DNA of 64,000 bases, from contig NZ_WJNG01000007.1 in the NCBI RefSeq assembly GCF_009649745.1, forward strand, positions 1-64,000. The letters run 5' to 3'. How positions within the stretch are numbered: position 1 is the first letter of the stretch; each line of letters begins with the position of its first letter. The translations under genes and the position numbers were made by a program. Shown piece by piece: positions 38,973-47,991 of this stretch. This DNA comes from Aquibacillus halophilus. Lineage in GTDB: Bacteria; Bacillota; Bacilli; Bacillales; Amphibacillaceae. Below the pieces are notes generated by a model, which saw only the letters and a program-made list of their open reading frames with translations, had not been told where the DNA came from and made no database searches.

Positions 38973-40244
38973 ATGGATATTTTAGGAGATTTAAGACAAC
39001 GTGGGTTAATTCAACAAATTACTGATGATGAAGGGCTTAATGAACATTTACAGAGTAAGGTCGTGACATTATATTGTGGGTTTGATCCTACAGCGGATAG
39101 TTTGCATATCGGGCATTTAGTACCAGCTCTTATGCTAAAAAGATTCCAAAAAGCTGGACATCGTCCGATTGCTTTAATAGGTGGTGGGACTGGTCTAATT
39201 GGGGATCCGAGTGGCCGTTCAACAGAACGTTCACTTAATGAACTGGAAGTTGTCCAGGGCTATAGTGAAAAGATAAAGGATCAGCTTGCGAATTTGTTGG
39301 ATTTTGATAAGGGGGAAAATGCAGCTGTTGCTAGAAATAATTATGAGTGGTTATCAGCAACAACAATTATTGAATTCCTACGTGATACAGGGAAACACTT
39401 CAGCATCAATTATATGTTAGCCAAGGATTCTGTGGAATCTCGTTTAGAGAATGGAATCTCCTTTACAGAGTTTAGTTACATGATCCTTCAATCTTTAGAT
39501 TTTCTGAAACTATATGAAAAAGAAAATTGTACATTACAAATTGGTGGTAGTGACCAGTGGGGTAATATCACTGCTGGAATGGAACTGATTCGACGTACAA
39601 AAAGCGGAAAAGAAGAAGAGGCAAAGGCATACGGACTTACAGTTCCATTAATAACAAAAGCTGATGGAACCAAATTTGGAAAAACGGCTGGTGGGGCAGT
39701 ATGGTTAGATGGGAAAAAGACAACACCTTATGAGTTTTACCAGTTTTGGATCAACACAGATGATCGGGACGTCATTAAATTCATTAAGTATTTCACTTTT
39801 ATAGACCATAGTGAAATTGCAGAACTTGCAGTTGAAATGGAAACAGCACCTGAACAACGAATTGCTCACAGACGACTAGCAGAAGAGATGACTGAGCTAG
39901 TACACAGTAAGGAAGCATTAGCTCAAGCTCAAAAAATTACAGAAGCTCTCTTTAGTGGGGAAATTCAAAATTTAAACGGGGAGGAAATTGAACAAGGCTT
40001 TAAAGATGTACCCTCTATTACATTTGCTAGAGAAGAAAAGGGCCTGATTGATATCCTTGTTGAAGCCAATATTTCTCCATCAAAGCGTCAAGCAAGAGAA
40101 GACGTTCAGAATGGCGCTGTCTATATTAATGGTAATCGACAACAAGATCTAACTTATAAGATAAGTAGCCAAGATCGAATTGATGATGCGTTCACAATTA
40201 TTCGAAGGGGTAAGAAAAAGTACTTTCTTATTCGATTCAATTAA
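38973..40244 (+). CDS. tyrS: Tyrosyl-tRNA synthetase
   Basis: A 423-residue class I synthetase that charges tRNA-Tyr. The HIGH motif is at residues 45-48 (SLHIGHLVPALM) and the KMSKS equivalent is KFGKT. A C-terminal S4 RNA-binding domain starts at about residue 350 (SPSKRQAREDVQNGAVYING). The frame opens at a GTG at 38964; the ATG at 38973, eight bases after GGAG, is the start. Expression is under T-box control. It converges with rpsD and shares a terminator with it. Confidence 0.95.
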   Translation: MDILGDLRQRGLIQQITDDEGLNEHLQSKVVTLYCGFDPTADSLHIGHLVPALMLKRFQKAGHRPIALIGGGTGLIGDPSGRSTERSLNELEVVQGYSEKIKDQLANLLDFDKGENAAVARNNYEWLSATTIIEFLRDTGKHFSINYMLAKDSVESRLENGISFTEFSYMILQSLDFLKLYEKENCTLQIGGSDQWGNITAGMELIRRTKSGKEEEAKAYGLTVPLITKADGTKFGKTAGGAVWLDGKKTTPYEFYQFWINTDDRDVIKFIKYFTFIDHSEIAELAVEMETAPEQRIAHRRLAEEMTELVHSKEALAQAQKITEALFSGEIQNLNGEEIEQGFKDVPSITFAREEKGLIDILVEANISPSKRQAREDVQNGAVYINGNRQQDLTYKISSQDRIDDAFTIIRRGKKKYFLIRFN

Positions 40245-40280
40245 ATTTACTTTGAAATATAGAAATTTTAATAATACAAA

Positions 40281-40320
40281 AAAAATCACCGATTCTTCTA
40301 ATGAAGATTCGGTGATTTTT
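40281..40320. terminator. Bidirectional terminator between tyrS and rpsD
   Basis: Arms AAAAATCACCGATTCTTC and GAAGATTCGGTGATTTTT pair with one mismatch around a 4-base loop; usable from both sides. Confidence 0.9.
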
Positions 40321-40337
40321 AGATATAATTTTGCTAA

Positions 40338-40940
40338 TTAACGAGAGTAGAACTCAACGATAAGTGGTTCGTTAATCTCAGCAGGTAACTCAGAACGCTC
40401 TGGTAAGCGAGTATAAGTACCTTCTAATTTTTCTTCGTCGAAAGTTAGATACTCAGGTACAAAGTTGTTTGCTTCGATAGCTTCTTTAATGATGTCTAGG
40501 TTTTGAGATTTTTCACGTAAACCAATTACTTGACCTGGCTTAAGACGGTATGATGGAATGTCTACACGACCACCATCAACAGTAACGTGGCCATGACCAA
40601 CAAGCTGACGAGCAGCTCTACGAGTACGTGCTAATCCAAGACGATAAACAAGGTTATCTAAACGAGACTCAAGAAGAATCATGAAGTTTTCACCATGAAT
40701 ACCTTTAATTTTTCCTGCTTGGTCAAACATGTTACGGAATTGACGTTCGTTAACTCCATACATGAAGCGAAGCTTTTGTTTTTCTTGTAATTGTAAACCA
40801 TATTCTGAAAGTTTTCTACGTTGATTTGGACCATGTTGTCCGGGTGCGTAAGGACGTTTTTCTAACTCCTTACCAGTACCAGTTAATGAAATGCCAAGAC
40901 GACGAGACTTTTTCCATACAGGACCTGTATAGCGAGCCAT
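40338..40940 (-). CDS. rpsD: 30S ribosomal protein S4
   Basis: A 200-residue primary 16S rRNA-binding protein of the small subunit. It starts [19 protein letters not shown] and carries the S4 RNA-binding domain at about residues 92-150 ([28 protein letters not shown] split over 92-120). No N-terminal zinc-binding Cys cluster is present. The frame runs upstream to 41027, but AAGGAG before the ATG at 40940 decides the start. As in Bacillus, it is a stand-alone gene with a long leader rather than part of the alpha operon. Confidence 0.95.
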   Translation of the reverse strand: MARYTGPVWKKSRRLGISLTGTGKELEKRPYAPGQHGPNQRRKLSEYGLQLQEKQKLRFMYGVNERQFRNMFDQAGKIKGIHGENFMILLESRLDNLVYRLGLARTRRAARQLVGHGHVTVDGGRVDIPSYRLKPGQVIGLREKSQNLDIIKEAIEANNFVPEYLTFDEEKLEGTYTRLPERSELPAEINEPLIVEFYSR

Positions 40941-41123
40941 TGTACATCTTCTCCTTCTTATATTAGATTTGCATAAAAAAAGACAGAGTGTCCCTTGATC
41001 GCTAGACATTTTATTTTCATGTACCATCGCTCCAGCAGCAGAGAGTTACACGATACACCTCACCAGGAGGAATAAAATGAACTAGTCGGAGGTTTCCACA
41101 TAGGCTACCTTTTATTTTACACA
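40941..41123 (-). ncRNA. rpsD leader, likely S4 autoregulatory RNA
   Basis: About 180 untranslated bases lie between the strong promoter at 41130-41158 and rpsD. They contain several complementary segments (for example AGGTAGCC... and ACCTCC/GGAGGT-like pairs around 41057-41095) and a run GACACTCTGTC near 40988. S4 binds such a leader to repress its own translation in B. subtilis. The assignment rests on position and length; I did not fold it. Confidence 0.65.
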
Positions 41124-41129
41124 AAGAAT

Positions 41130-41158
41130 ATTATATGATTTTTAAGCGTATATGTCAA
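41130..41158 (-). promoter_or_regulatory. rpsD promoter (sigma-A consensus)
   Basis: On the minus strand TTGACA, 17 bases, TATAAT: both hexamers are perfect. Start expected near 41123. Confidence 0.88.
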
Positions 41159-41293
41159 CAGCATGTGCTTATTTTACTTTATGAGAAGAAAGTACTACTT
41201 TAGTTACAGGAATATAAAACAATTATAGGAATATAAAACTATTTCGTTTATAATAGTCTTATATAATATTTATTTATGATAGGTGAGATACTT

Positions 41294-43180
41294 ATGGAAA
41301 TAAAAGAGTCGTTGCAGGTGGACTTAAGAAACTTCTTCGCTGAAAAGTTTATGTATAGTACAGATGGATTCAGTGGGGATCTAATTACTGAAGTGTCCAA
41401 ACATATAAAGAAATTGTTGCAGGCGAAGTGTGTAGCTTTGTATTTACATGATTACTGTAATGACAATTTTGAGTTGGCTACTAGTCTTACCTATGAACAA
41501 AAGGTATTAAAACAAAACTTATTAATAGATAGTAATAATAAAATTATTTATAAATCTACTACTAATTTCACTATACTTAAGGGTTGCAATGTGTTTAAAC
41601 AACCTTCAAATTTTTCTTCATTTTTATTTCCACTAAATTTTGGTGATAGTCCGATAGGTTATTTATTTTTAGCCGTTGAACAAGACAAATTGTCAAATCA
41701 GTCGTATAAAAAGTTAGAAGGTATGATAGATGAAACATATAAGCTATTAAACGGATTAGGTAATTACTCGAAAACAATGGAAAAAGCAAATAAGTATGAA
41801 CTTTTATATCGTGTAACAACCAAATTCCATTCTTCAATTAATACAAATGATGTTTTAACTGAAGTAATTCATACATTATCGGATGTATATCCACATTTTG
41901 AATACAGGTTGTATTTATCTCAAGATTATAAGAATGATACTGATTTACCTATAAAAGAACTAATTTATAATGATGAATTTGCCAATAAATCTAGTGTACA
42001 AGCCTTCCAAACTGGAAACGTAAAAATGGAAAAGGACGAAACAGGATTAAAAACAAGATTATTTGCACCATTGAAGGGAAAACAAGGGATTTATGGTGTA
42101 TTACAAATTATATCTCCGGTCGATCGTTTGTTTCCGGATAGTGACGTTGAATTTATTACTTTGCTTGCTAACACAGCAGGAAATGCTTTAGAAAATGCCC
42201 ATTTATATCAGCAATCGAGACAGTTAATTTCCGACTTGCAATTAATAAATGAAACCTCACATACACTGAATTCAAATTTAAGACTTTCAGAGACAACTGC
42301 CTTTATGAATAAGCAAATTACGACTTTTTTTGGTGCTAACGAAATTGGATTTATTCTATTTAAAGAAGATGATTATGATTTACTGGATGGAAGTACAAAG
42401 TTCTTTCTTTTAGATGAATCTAGTTTATTTTTAGAAACTATCATTCCTACATTAAGAAGTGAAAAGGAATCTTTGTTTATTGGTAACTTTTCAACCAAAC
42501 ATCCAGATGTGAAGATGCCTTATCATTCTGTTATGGCAATACCAATGATACAATCTGATCAAGTAAAGGGTGCAATTGTTGTATTACATACAGAGCCGTA
42601 TTTTTATTCATTTGAAACGTTCAAATTAGTTCAATCTTTGGTACATCATTCTACTTTGGCTTTTGTTAATTCGTTGCTACGTGAACAACTAGAACAACTA
42701 GTAATAACAGATTATTTAACAAAACTATATTCTAGAAAATACTTAGATGAACGACTTCAGGAGCATTTGCTATTTGATAAGCAGGGTGCATTTTTGTTAA
42801 TAGATATAGACGATTTCAAAACGATTAATGATACTTTTGGCCATGATACTGGGGATGAGTTGCTTATCAAAGTTGCTAATATTATTGAAAACAGACTTGG
42901 AGCAAATGACTTTGCTGCTAGATGGGGTGGAGAAGAACTAGCTGTTTATTTGCCAGAATCAATGTTGGACGAAGCAATGGAAGTAGCTCAGGAATTGGTT
43001 GATCGAGTTAGGCAGAATACAAATCCGATAATAACCATTTCCGTAGGTGTTTCTTACTGGAATAGTAATCAACCAAACGAAATGCACCGACTTTTTGATC
43101 GAGCTGATGAAGCTCTATATGAGGCAAAAGCAAAAGGGAAGAATTGTGTGGTTAGGGAAAAAGTGAAACCGTTGTACTAG
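41294..43180 (+). CDS. ytrP: GAF-GGDEF protein, putative diguanylate cyclase (YtrP-like)
   Basis: A 628-residue soluble protein. GAF-like sensor regions cover about residues 10-160, 175-310 and 330-460. A GGDEF domain follows at about 465-620. The active-site signature is RWGGEELAVYLPES and substrate-binding DIDDFKTINDTFGHDTGDE is intact, so cyclic-di-GMP synthesis is plausible. The RxxD inhibitory site five residues before GGEE is absent (GAND occurs instead). AGGTGAG precedes the ATG at 41294. The order rpsD-ytrP-ytsP-refZ-ezrA matches B. subtilis. Confidence 0.85.
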   Translation: MEIKESLQVDLRNFFAEKFMYSTDGFSGDLITEVSKHIKKLLQAKCVALYLHDYCNDNFELATSLTYEQKVLKQNLLIDSNNKIIYKSTTNFTILKGCNVFKQPSNFSSFLFPLNFGDSPIGYLFLAVEQDKLSNQSYKKLEGMIDETYKLLNGLGNYSKTMEKANKYELLYRVTTKFHSSINTNDVLTEVIHTLSDVYPHFEYRLYLSQDYKNDTDLPIKELIYNDEFANKSSVQAFQTGNVKMEKDETGLKTRLFAPLKGKQGIYGVLQIISPVDRLFPDSDVEFITLLANTAGNALENAHLYQQSRQLISDLQLINETSHTLNSNLRLSETTAFMNKQITTFFGANEIGFILFKEDDYDLLDGSTKFFLLDESSLFLETIIPTLRSEKESLFIGNFSTKHPDVKMPYHSVMAIPMIQSDQVKGAIVVLHTEPYFYSFETFKLVQSLVHHSTLAFVNSLLREQLEQLVITDYLTKLYSRKYLDERLQEHLLFDKQGAFLLIDIDDFKTINDTFGHDTGDELLIKVANIIENRLGANDFAARWGGEELAVYLPESMLDEAMEVAQELVDRVRQNTNPIITISVGVSYWNSNQPNEMHRLFDRADEALYEAKAKGKNCVVREKVKPLY

Positions 43181-43200
43181 TACATCGGTTTCACTTTTTT
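43158..43200. terminator. Bidirectional terminator between ytrP and the fRMsr gene
   Basis: Stem AAAAAGTGAAACCG / CGGTTTCACTTTTTT; the left arm lies inside the last codons of ytrP. Confidence 0.9.
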
Positions 43201-43262
43201 GGTGAGATTTTATTTTACTAACAAGTTTGTCTAGGCCAAATTTCCCCGAAGTCAAACTTTTA

Positions 43263-43742
43263 TTATATATTTTGTTCAATAATTTTAGCGAATTTTTCTA
43301 AATACTCTTGATCTTGTTCGTCAAACCGGTTAGTAATTGGACTATCGATATCCAGCACTCCGAATATCTTTCCATCTTTATATAGAGGTACTACAATTTC
43401 TGATCGGCTAGCGGCATCGCAGGCAATATGACCTGGGAATTGGTGGACATCTGCAATTCGCTGTGTCTTTCCTTCTTCTACAGCTTTCCCGCAAACACCT
43501 TTACCACTGGCAATTCTAACACACGCAGGTAATCCCTGGAATGGACCGAGTACTAACTCGTTTTCCTTCCACAAATAAAAGCCAACCCAGTTAACCTCAG
43601 ATAAAAACTGGTTTAATAATGCAGAAGCATTTGATAGATTAGCTAACTGATCTTTTTCATCTTCTAGTAGTGCCTGTAATTGCTTTAATAAAAGGCTATA
43701 GTCTTTTTCTTTAGAGCCTTCATAGTTTTGTACTTGAAACAT
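43263..43742 (-). CDS. msrC: Free methionine-(R)-sulfoxide reductase (GAF domain, YtsP)
   Basis: A 159-residue single GAF-domain enzyme that reduces free methionine-R-sulfoxide using thioredoxin. The three Cys of the family are present: Cys74 (LPACVRIASGKG), Cys84 (GVCGKAV) and Cys108 (HIACDAASRSE). NWVGFYLW and VLDIDSP are further family marks. The frame is open for another 85 codons upstream, but GGAGGAAGG before the ATG at 43742 fixes the start. It is divergent from refZ. Confidence 0.92.
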   Translation of the reverse strand: MFQVQNYEGSKEKDYSLLLKQLQALLEDEKDQLANLSNASALLNQFLSEVNWVGFYLWKENELVLGPFQGLPACVRIASGKGVCGKAVEEGKTQRIADVHQFPGHIACDAASRSEIVVPLYKDGKIFGVLDIDSPITNRFDEQDQEYLEKFAKIIEQNI

Positions 43743-43876
43743 ATGTCCTTCCTCCTTTAAAATTAAAAAACTGAATATCGAGCTCTTTCGACAAAAGCGA
43801 TGCGGTATTTGACGAGAGAAAAATGCAGGAATCCGTACATCAATGTCGTAAAAAATACTGTAAGGAGCTGAACCTG

Positions 43877-44491
43877 ATGAAAAATAACGAAACAAAGCAA
43901 AAAGTAATGGATGCGTCATGTAAGCTGTTTTATGCAAAGGGATATCATGGTACATCCGTTCGAGATATTGCCAAGAAAGCATCGGTGAATGTTTCATTAA
44001 TAAATTACTATTTCAAAAGCAAGCAAGGACTTTTAGAAACAGTTGTTGTCACTTATTATGAAGAATACCTTAAACAGCTCGATTTTGTCTTCGATGAAAC
44101 TGAAAATGATGGCGCAATTGATAGATTGAAAAAGATGATTGAAACTATTATACATTATAAGCAAAACCAACATCAATTTACATGTTTTATTCAGAGGGAA
44201 TTAACACTTGATTCTATTTTTGTCAGAGAAATGATGGTTACTTATTTAGCTAAGGAAAATTATATTGTGAGCAAACTGTTCAGTGATGCCCTAAAAGGCA
44301 CTCCACATACTAATATGGATCAGGAGTTTTTATTACTACAATTAAAAGGATTGTTAATTACACCATATATGGCTCCAAAGGAATGGAGAAGTCATATTGT
44401 TTGGGACCAATCCCAAGACTTGTTTGTAAAAAAATATACTAATTCCATTCATAAATGGATTGACTACTTGACACAACAAAAGAGTAATTAA
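43877..44491 (+). CDS. refZ: TetR-family protein RefZ (YttP)
   Basis: A 204-residue TetR/AcrR-type DNA-binding protein. The helix-turn-helix spans about residues 25-46 (TSVRDIAKKASVNVSLINYYF), followed by the usual KSKQGLLE. In B. subtilis RefZ binds sites around oriC and helps position the septum and capture the chromosome at sporulation. Identification relies on the HTH sequence together with the ytsP-refZ-ezrA order. AAGGAG lies nine bases before the ATG at 43877; earlier in-frame ATGs lack an RBS. Confidence 0.82.
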   Translation: MKNNETKQKVMDASCKLFYAKGYHGTSVRDIAKKASVNVSLINYYFKSKQGLLETVVVTYYEEYLKQLDFVFDETENDGAIDRLKKMIETIIHYKQNQHQFTCFIQRELTLDSIFVREMMVTYLAKENYIVSKLFSDALKGTPHTNMDQEFLLLQLKGLLITPYMAPKEWRSHIVWDQSQDLFVKKYTNSIHKWIDYLTQQKSN

Positions 44492-44741
44492 TCGTATTCA
44501 CCAGAGATTAGCTCCCTTGGTTTGTCATTTTCTACTGATGCTCCGCCCTTCCTCTATTCCTGCCCAAATCTTACTATATCTGTTAAAATTCAAGGTTATT
44601 ACTATTAAAAATGTCGGATTATTAATTTATTTGAAAAAATTTAGCAAAAAATAGGCTGAACATGGTATCATAATAGTATTACTTAATTAGGATTAGATTA
44701 AGGTTGTACATACATAGCAGGCAACGGATAGGGGGATTATT

Positions 44742-46433
44742 TTGGCGTATGTCATTGGGAGTGTTCTCGTTGTAATAGCATTAATTATTTTAGGTTTAAT
44801 TTTAAGAAAACGAGTCTACGATGAGGTTGATCGTCTTGAAGGCTGGAAAATGGATATAATGAACAGAAACGTTACTTCAGAACTGGCTCGCGTTAAAAAA
44901 TTGAACCTATCTGGAGAAACACAAGAGAAGTTTGAATCATGGAAAGATCGTTGGGATGTTATTTTAACTAGAGAGTTACCAGATATTGAAGAGTATTTAC
45001 TAGATGCAGAAGAAGCTTCAGATAGGTTTCGCATATCAGGTGCGAAGAAGAACCTACATACAGTTAATCAAACCCTATTGTCTATTGAAGAAAATATCGA
45101 AAAAATGTTTCAGGAACTTGATGAGTTAATCGAATCAGAACAAAGCAGCCGAGAAGAAGTTGACAATCTTCAACCAAAAATTTCGGGATTAAGAAAAAAA
45201 CTAATACAAAATCGTCACCAATATGGTAAGGCTGAAATCCGCTTTGAAGTTGAACTGGATGAATTGGAACAAGAAGTTACTAATTTTTTTGCATTAACAG
45301 ATTCTGGTAACTATTTAGAAGCAGAGCAACTTGTCGAAGATATGAAAAAAAACCTTGTTTTTTTAGAAGAGCAAGTAGAAGAATTTCCGACTGTATATAA
45401 AAAATGCAAGCAGGAATTACCAGCCCAAATTGACGATCTTCTGTTTGGTATAAAAGATATGAAAGAAGAAGGTTATCGAATAGAGCACCTAGGTTTTGAA
45501 AAGGAAATTCATAAATTCCAAGAAAGTTTAGTTAAGAGTGTCGTGCAATTAGAGAAGGGTAGTATCGGTGATGCTTACGAAATTATTTTACCGATTGAAG
45601 AAAGAATAGCTGAGATGTATCAATTGTTAGAAAAAGAAGCTGTCTCAAAATCGTTTGTAGATAAACAATTACCTAGTTTTCATAAGTTATTGACAGAAGT
45701 TGATAAAGATTTGACTGATACTAATGAAGAAGTTATACAATTACAAGAAGCATATTACTTTGAAGATAGTGACATGAAAACACATATGAGTCTTCAAAAG
45801 CATATCAATCAACTCAAAAAAGAACACGAGGAAATCGAAGTACATGTGGTAGAGGAAAAGCTATCTCATGACAAGCTTCGTGATTTGTTGGAAAATAGTT
45901 ACAAGCAGTTAGTAGAATTAGAAGAATCTCATAATAAATTCAAGGAACGAATTCATACACTTAGGAAAGACGAGATTGAAGCTAAAGAAGAGGTACTGAA
46001 AATTCGTCGTGACCTTTTTGAAACAAATCGTAAACTACAAAAAAGCAATATTCCTGGTGTACCAAGTTATATATGGAATCTTATGGAAGAGGCTACATTA
46101 AAAAGTGATTTAGTTATAAAAAACCTTGAAAAACATCCGCTTGATATGGGAGAAGTACAGCATTTGTTATCTGAGGCAAAAAAATCAATCCAATCAATGG
46201 TAGATCAAACAGAATTATTATTAGATCACGCTAGATTAGTGGAAGTAGTAATCCAGTATGCTAACAGATATAGAAGCCAATACGCTATATTGGCCGCCAG
46301 ACTATATGAGGCGGAAGAATTATTTAGGAAATTCGAATATGAAAGTGCTTTAGAAGAAGCAGCCAGAGCATTGGAAGAAGTGGAACCAGGCGCACTTAAA
46401 AGACTAGAAGAATTAAGTAAGGTACCTAGTTAG
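44742..46433 (+). CDS. ezrA: Septation ring formation regulator EzrA
   Basis: A 563-residue membrane-anchored coiled-coil protein that restrains FtsZ ring assembly and links it to cell-wall synthesis. One N-terminal membrane segment (residues 3-22) is followed by spectrin-like helical repeats; long heptad-rich stretches cover about 80-180 and 380-450. It starts at TTG with GGGGGA seven bases upstream. The stop codon overlaps the GTG of the small gene that follows. The 250 bases before it hold no gene. Confidence 0.93.
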   Translation: MAYVIGSVLVVIALIILGLILRKRVYDEVDRLEGWKMDIMNRNVTSELARVKKLNLSGETQEKFESWKDRWDVILTRELPDIEEYLLDAEEASDRFRISGAKKNLHTVNQTLLSIEENIEKMFQELDELIESEQSSREEVDNLQPKISGLRKKLIQNRHQYGKAEIRFEVELDELEQEVTNFFALTDSGNYLEAEQLVEDMKKNLVFLEEQVEEFPTVYKKCKQELPAQIDDLLFGIKDMKEEGYRIEHLGFEKEIHKFQESLVKSVVQLEKGSIGDAYEIILPIEERIAEMYQLLEKEAVSKSFVDKQLPSFHKLLTEVDKDLTDTNEEVIQLQEAYYFEDSDMKTHMSLQKHINQLKKEHEEIEVHVVEEKLSHDKLRDLLENSYKQLVELEESHNKFKERIHTLRKDEIEAKEEVLKIRRDLFETNRKLQKSNIPGVPSYIWNLMEEATLKSDLVIKNLEKHPLDMGEVQHLLSEAKKSIQSMVDQTELLLDHARLVEVVIQYANRYRSQYAILAARLYEAEELFRKFEYESALEEAARALEEVEPGALKRLEELSKVPS

Positions 46434-46735
46434 TGTTTAAAATGTCTAAATGGTTGCTAGTTTTGTTAAGTGTCGTTGCTATTGTGACTTGGATATCTGT
46501 TATTTGGATCTTTATAGGAATCCAAAATACTTCAACTGTCGAAAAACATTTTGTGGCGGAGAGGTCAATGACAGATAAAGTATCAGTTGAGTTCCCCAAA
46601 GAGATTAATCATGAGCAATTCCAAGAGGAAATTATATCTGATATTGACGCAGATTTCACTTTAGATCTAAAAAGTGGTACAAATGGTGAAATATCAATCG
46701 ATGAAATTTTAGCAGCATTAGGTATAGAACCTTAG
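46433..46735 (+). CDS. Small membrane protein downstream of ezrA, unknown
   Basis: A 100-residue protein if started at the GTG that overlaps the ezrA stop; an ATG nine bases on is an alternative. One membrane segment lies at about residues 6-28 (WLLVLLSVVAIVTWISVIWIFIG), followed by an acidic outside or inside part of about 70 residues with no family I recognise. It is followed by a clear terminator at 46745, so it ends an ezrA transcript. The stop-start overlap suggests translational coupling to EzrA. Confidence 0.65.
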   Translation: MFKMSKWLLVLLSVVAIVTWISVIWIFIGIQNTSTVEKHFVAERSMTDKVSVEFPKEINHEQFQEEIISDIDADFTLDLKSGTNGEISIDEILAALGIEP

Positions 46736-46744
46736 TAATATGTT

Positions 46745-46774
46745 AAGTCCCTTGTTATCACTAACAAGGGACTT
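46745..46774 (+). terminator. Terminator of the ezrA transcript
   Basis: Perfect stem AAGTCCCTTGTTA / TAACAAGGGACTT around a 4-base loop; the T-tail is modest. Confidence 0.85.
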
Positions 46775-46846
46775 ACTTATTTATTTTCAATACAATAAAT
46801 TTATGGTAAGATATTTGAACGCTAAATAATAGTAAGGAGATTATCA

Positions 46847-47986
46847 ATGATTTATTTAGACAACAGTGCTACGACTAAACCACTCCCGGAAGTTTTGGAA
46901 AGTTTTAGGCAAGTATCTGAAAAATACTATGGTAATCCTTCTTCGATTCATCGTTTTGGTGCAGATGCTGAACGCCTATTATTAAAGGCAAAGCAGCAAG
47001 CCGCTCAGTTAATGGATGTTAAGGCAGAGGAGCTTGTTTTTACTTCTGGTGGTACTGAGGGTAATAACCTTGCCGTTAAAGGTATAGCGTTCGCTCACCA
47101 GAACCGCGGAAGGCACATTATTACATCACAAATTGAACATCCTTCCGTTATTGAAGCTTGTAAGTCATTGGAAAAACTAGGGTTTCAGGTGACATATCTA
47201 CCCGTTAATTCTGATGGGGTTGTAGAAATTAATGATGTTAAAGAAGCTATTAATGATCAAACAATTTTGATTAGCATTATGCATGTAAACAATGAAATAG
47301 GTTCAGTTCAGCCTATATTGGAAATTGGAGCCATTGCAAAACTATATCCTAAATTGTTTTTTCATGTTGACGATGTACAAGGGTTTGGAAAAGTTAAGCT
47401 TCCGTTAATTAACAGTGGTATCGATCTCTGTACCATTTCAGGTCATAAAATTCACGGTTTAAAAGGCACCGGATTGTTGTATATTAAAAGAAACACAACA
47501 ATCTTCCCTTTATTTCATGGCGGAGCACAGGAAGGTGATTTTCGATCTGGCACAGAAAATGTGGCAGGTGCAGTATCACTTGTCAAAGCTATGCGTCTTA
47601 TTATTGAAAAGCAAAGAACTCAACTAGATGACATGAAAACAACGACCCAGTTATTACGGAATTGTTTAGAACAAATAGAAGGAGTCGTAGTCAATACACC
47701 TAGACAACACTCTCCAAATATAATTAATATTTCAGTTCCGGGTTACAAACCTGAGGTCGTCATTCACGCTCTAAGTGAAAAGGACATATATATTTCAACG
47801 AAATCAGCTTGCTCATCCAAAAAGCCAGATGAAAGTGCAGTACTATCTGCATGTGGATTTAACAAAAAAATTAGTGAATCTGCACTACGAATTAGTTTAG
47901 ACTATGACAATACAGAGGATGAAGTTTTTACTTTTTGTCATTCATTAAGTGAAGTGTTACAACAATTGAGTGAAGTAATGGGGTAG
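46847..47986 (+). CDS. nifZ: Cysteine desulfurase NifZ (IscS family)
   Basis: A 379-residue PLP enzyme that takes sulfur from cysteine as a persulfide. The N-terminus is IYLDNSATTKP; the PLP lysine is in SGHKIHGLKGTG; the active-site Cys is in STKSACSSKKPDES. It lies five bases before thiI, which identifies it as the desulfurase that feeds ThiI for 4-thiouridine in tRNA (NifZ in B. subtilis) rather than a general Fe-S desulfurase. AAGGAG precedes the ATG. Confidence 0.9.
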   Translation: MIYLDNSATTKPLPEVLESFRQVSEKYYGNPSSIHRFGADAERLLLKAKQQAAQLMDVKAEELVFTSGGTEGNNLAVKGIAFAHQNRGRHIITSQIEHPSVIEACKSLEKLGFQVTYLPVNSDGVVEINDVKEAINDQTILISIMHVNNEIGSVQPILEIGAIAKLYPKLFFHVDDVQGFGKVKLPLINSGIDLCTISGHKIHGLKGTGLLYIKRNTTIFPLFHGGAQEGDFRSGTENVAGAVSLVKAMRLIIEKQRTQLDDMKTTTQLLRNCLEQIEGVVVNTPRQHSPNIINISVPGYKPEVVIHALSEKDIYISTKSACSSKKPDESAVLSACGFNKKISESALRISLDYDNTEDEVFTFCHSLSEVLQQLSEVMG

Positions 47987-47991
47987 GTATT

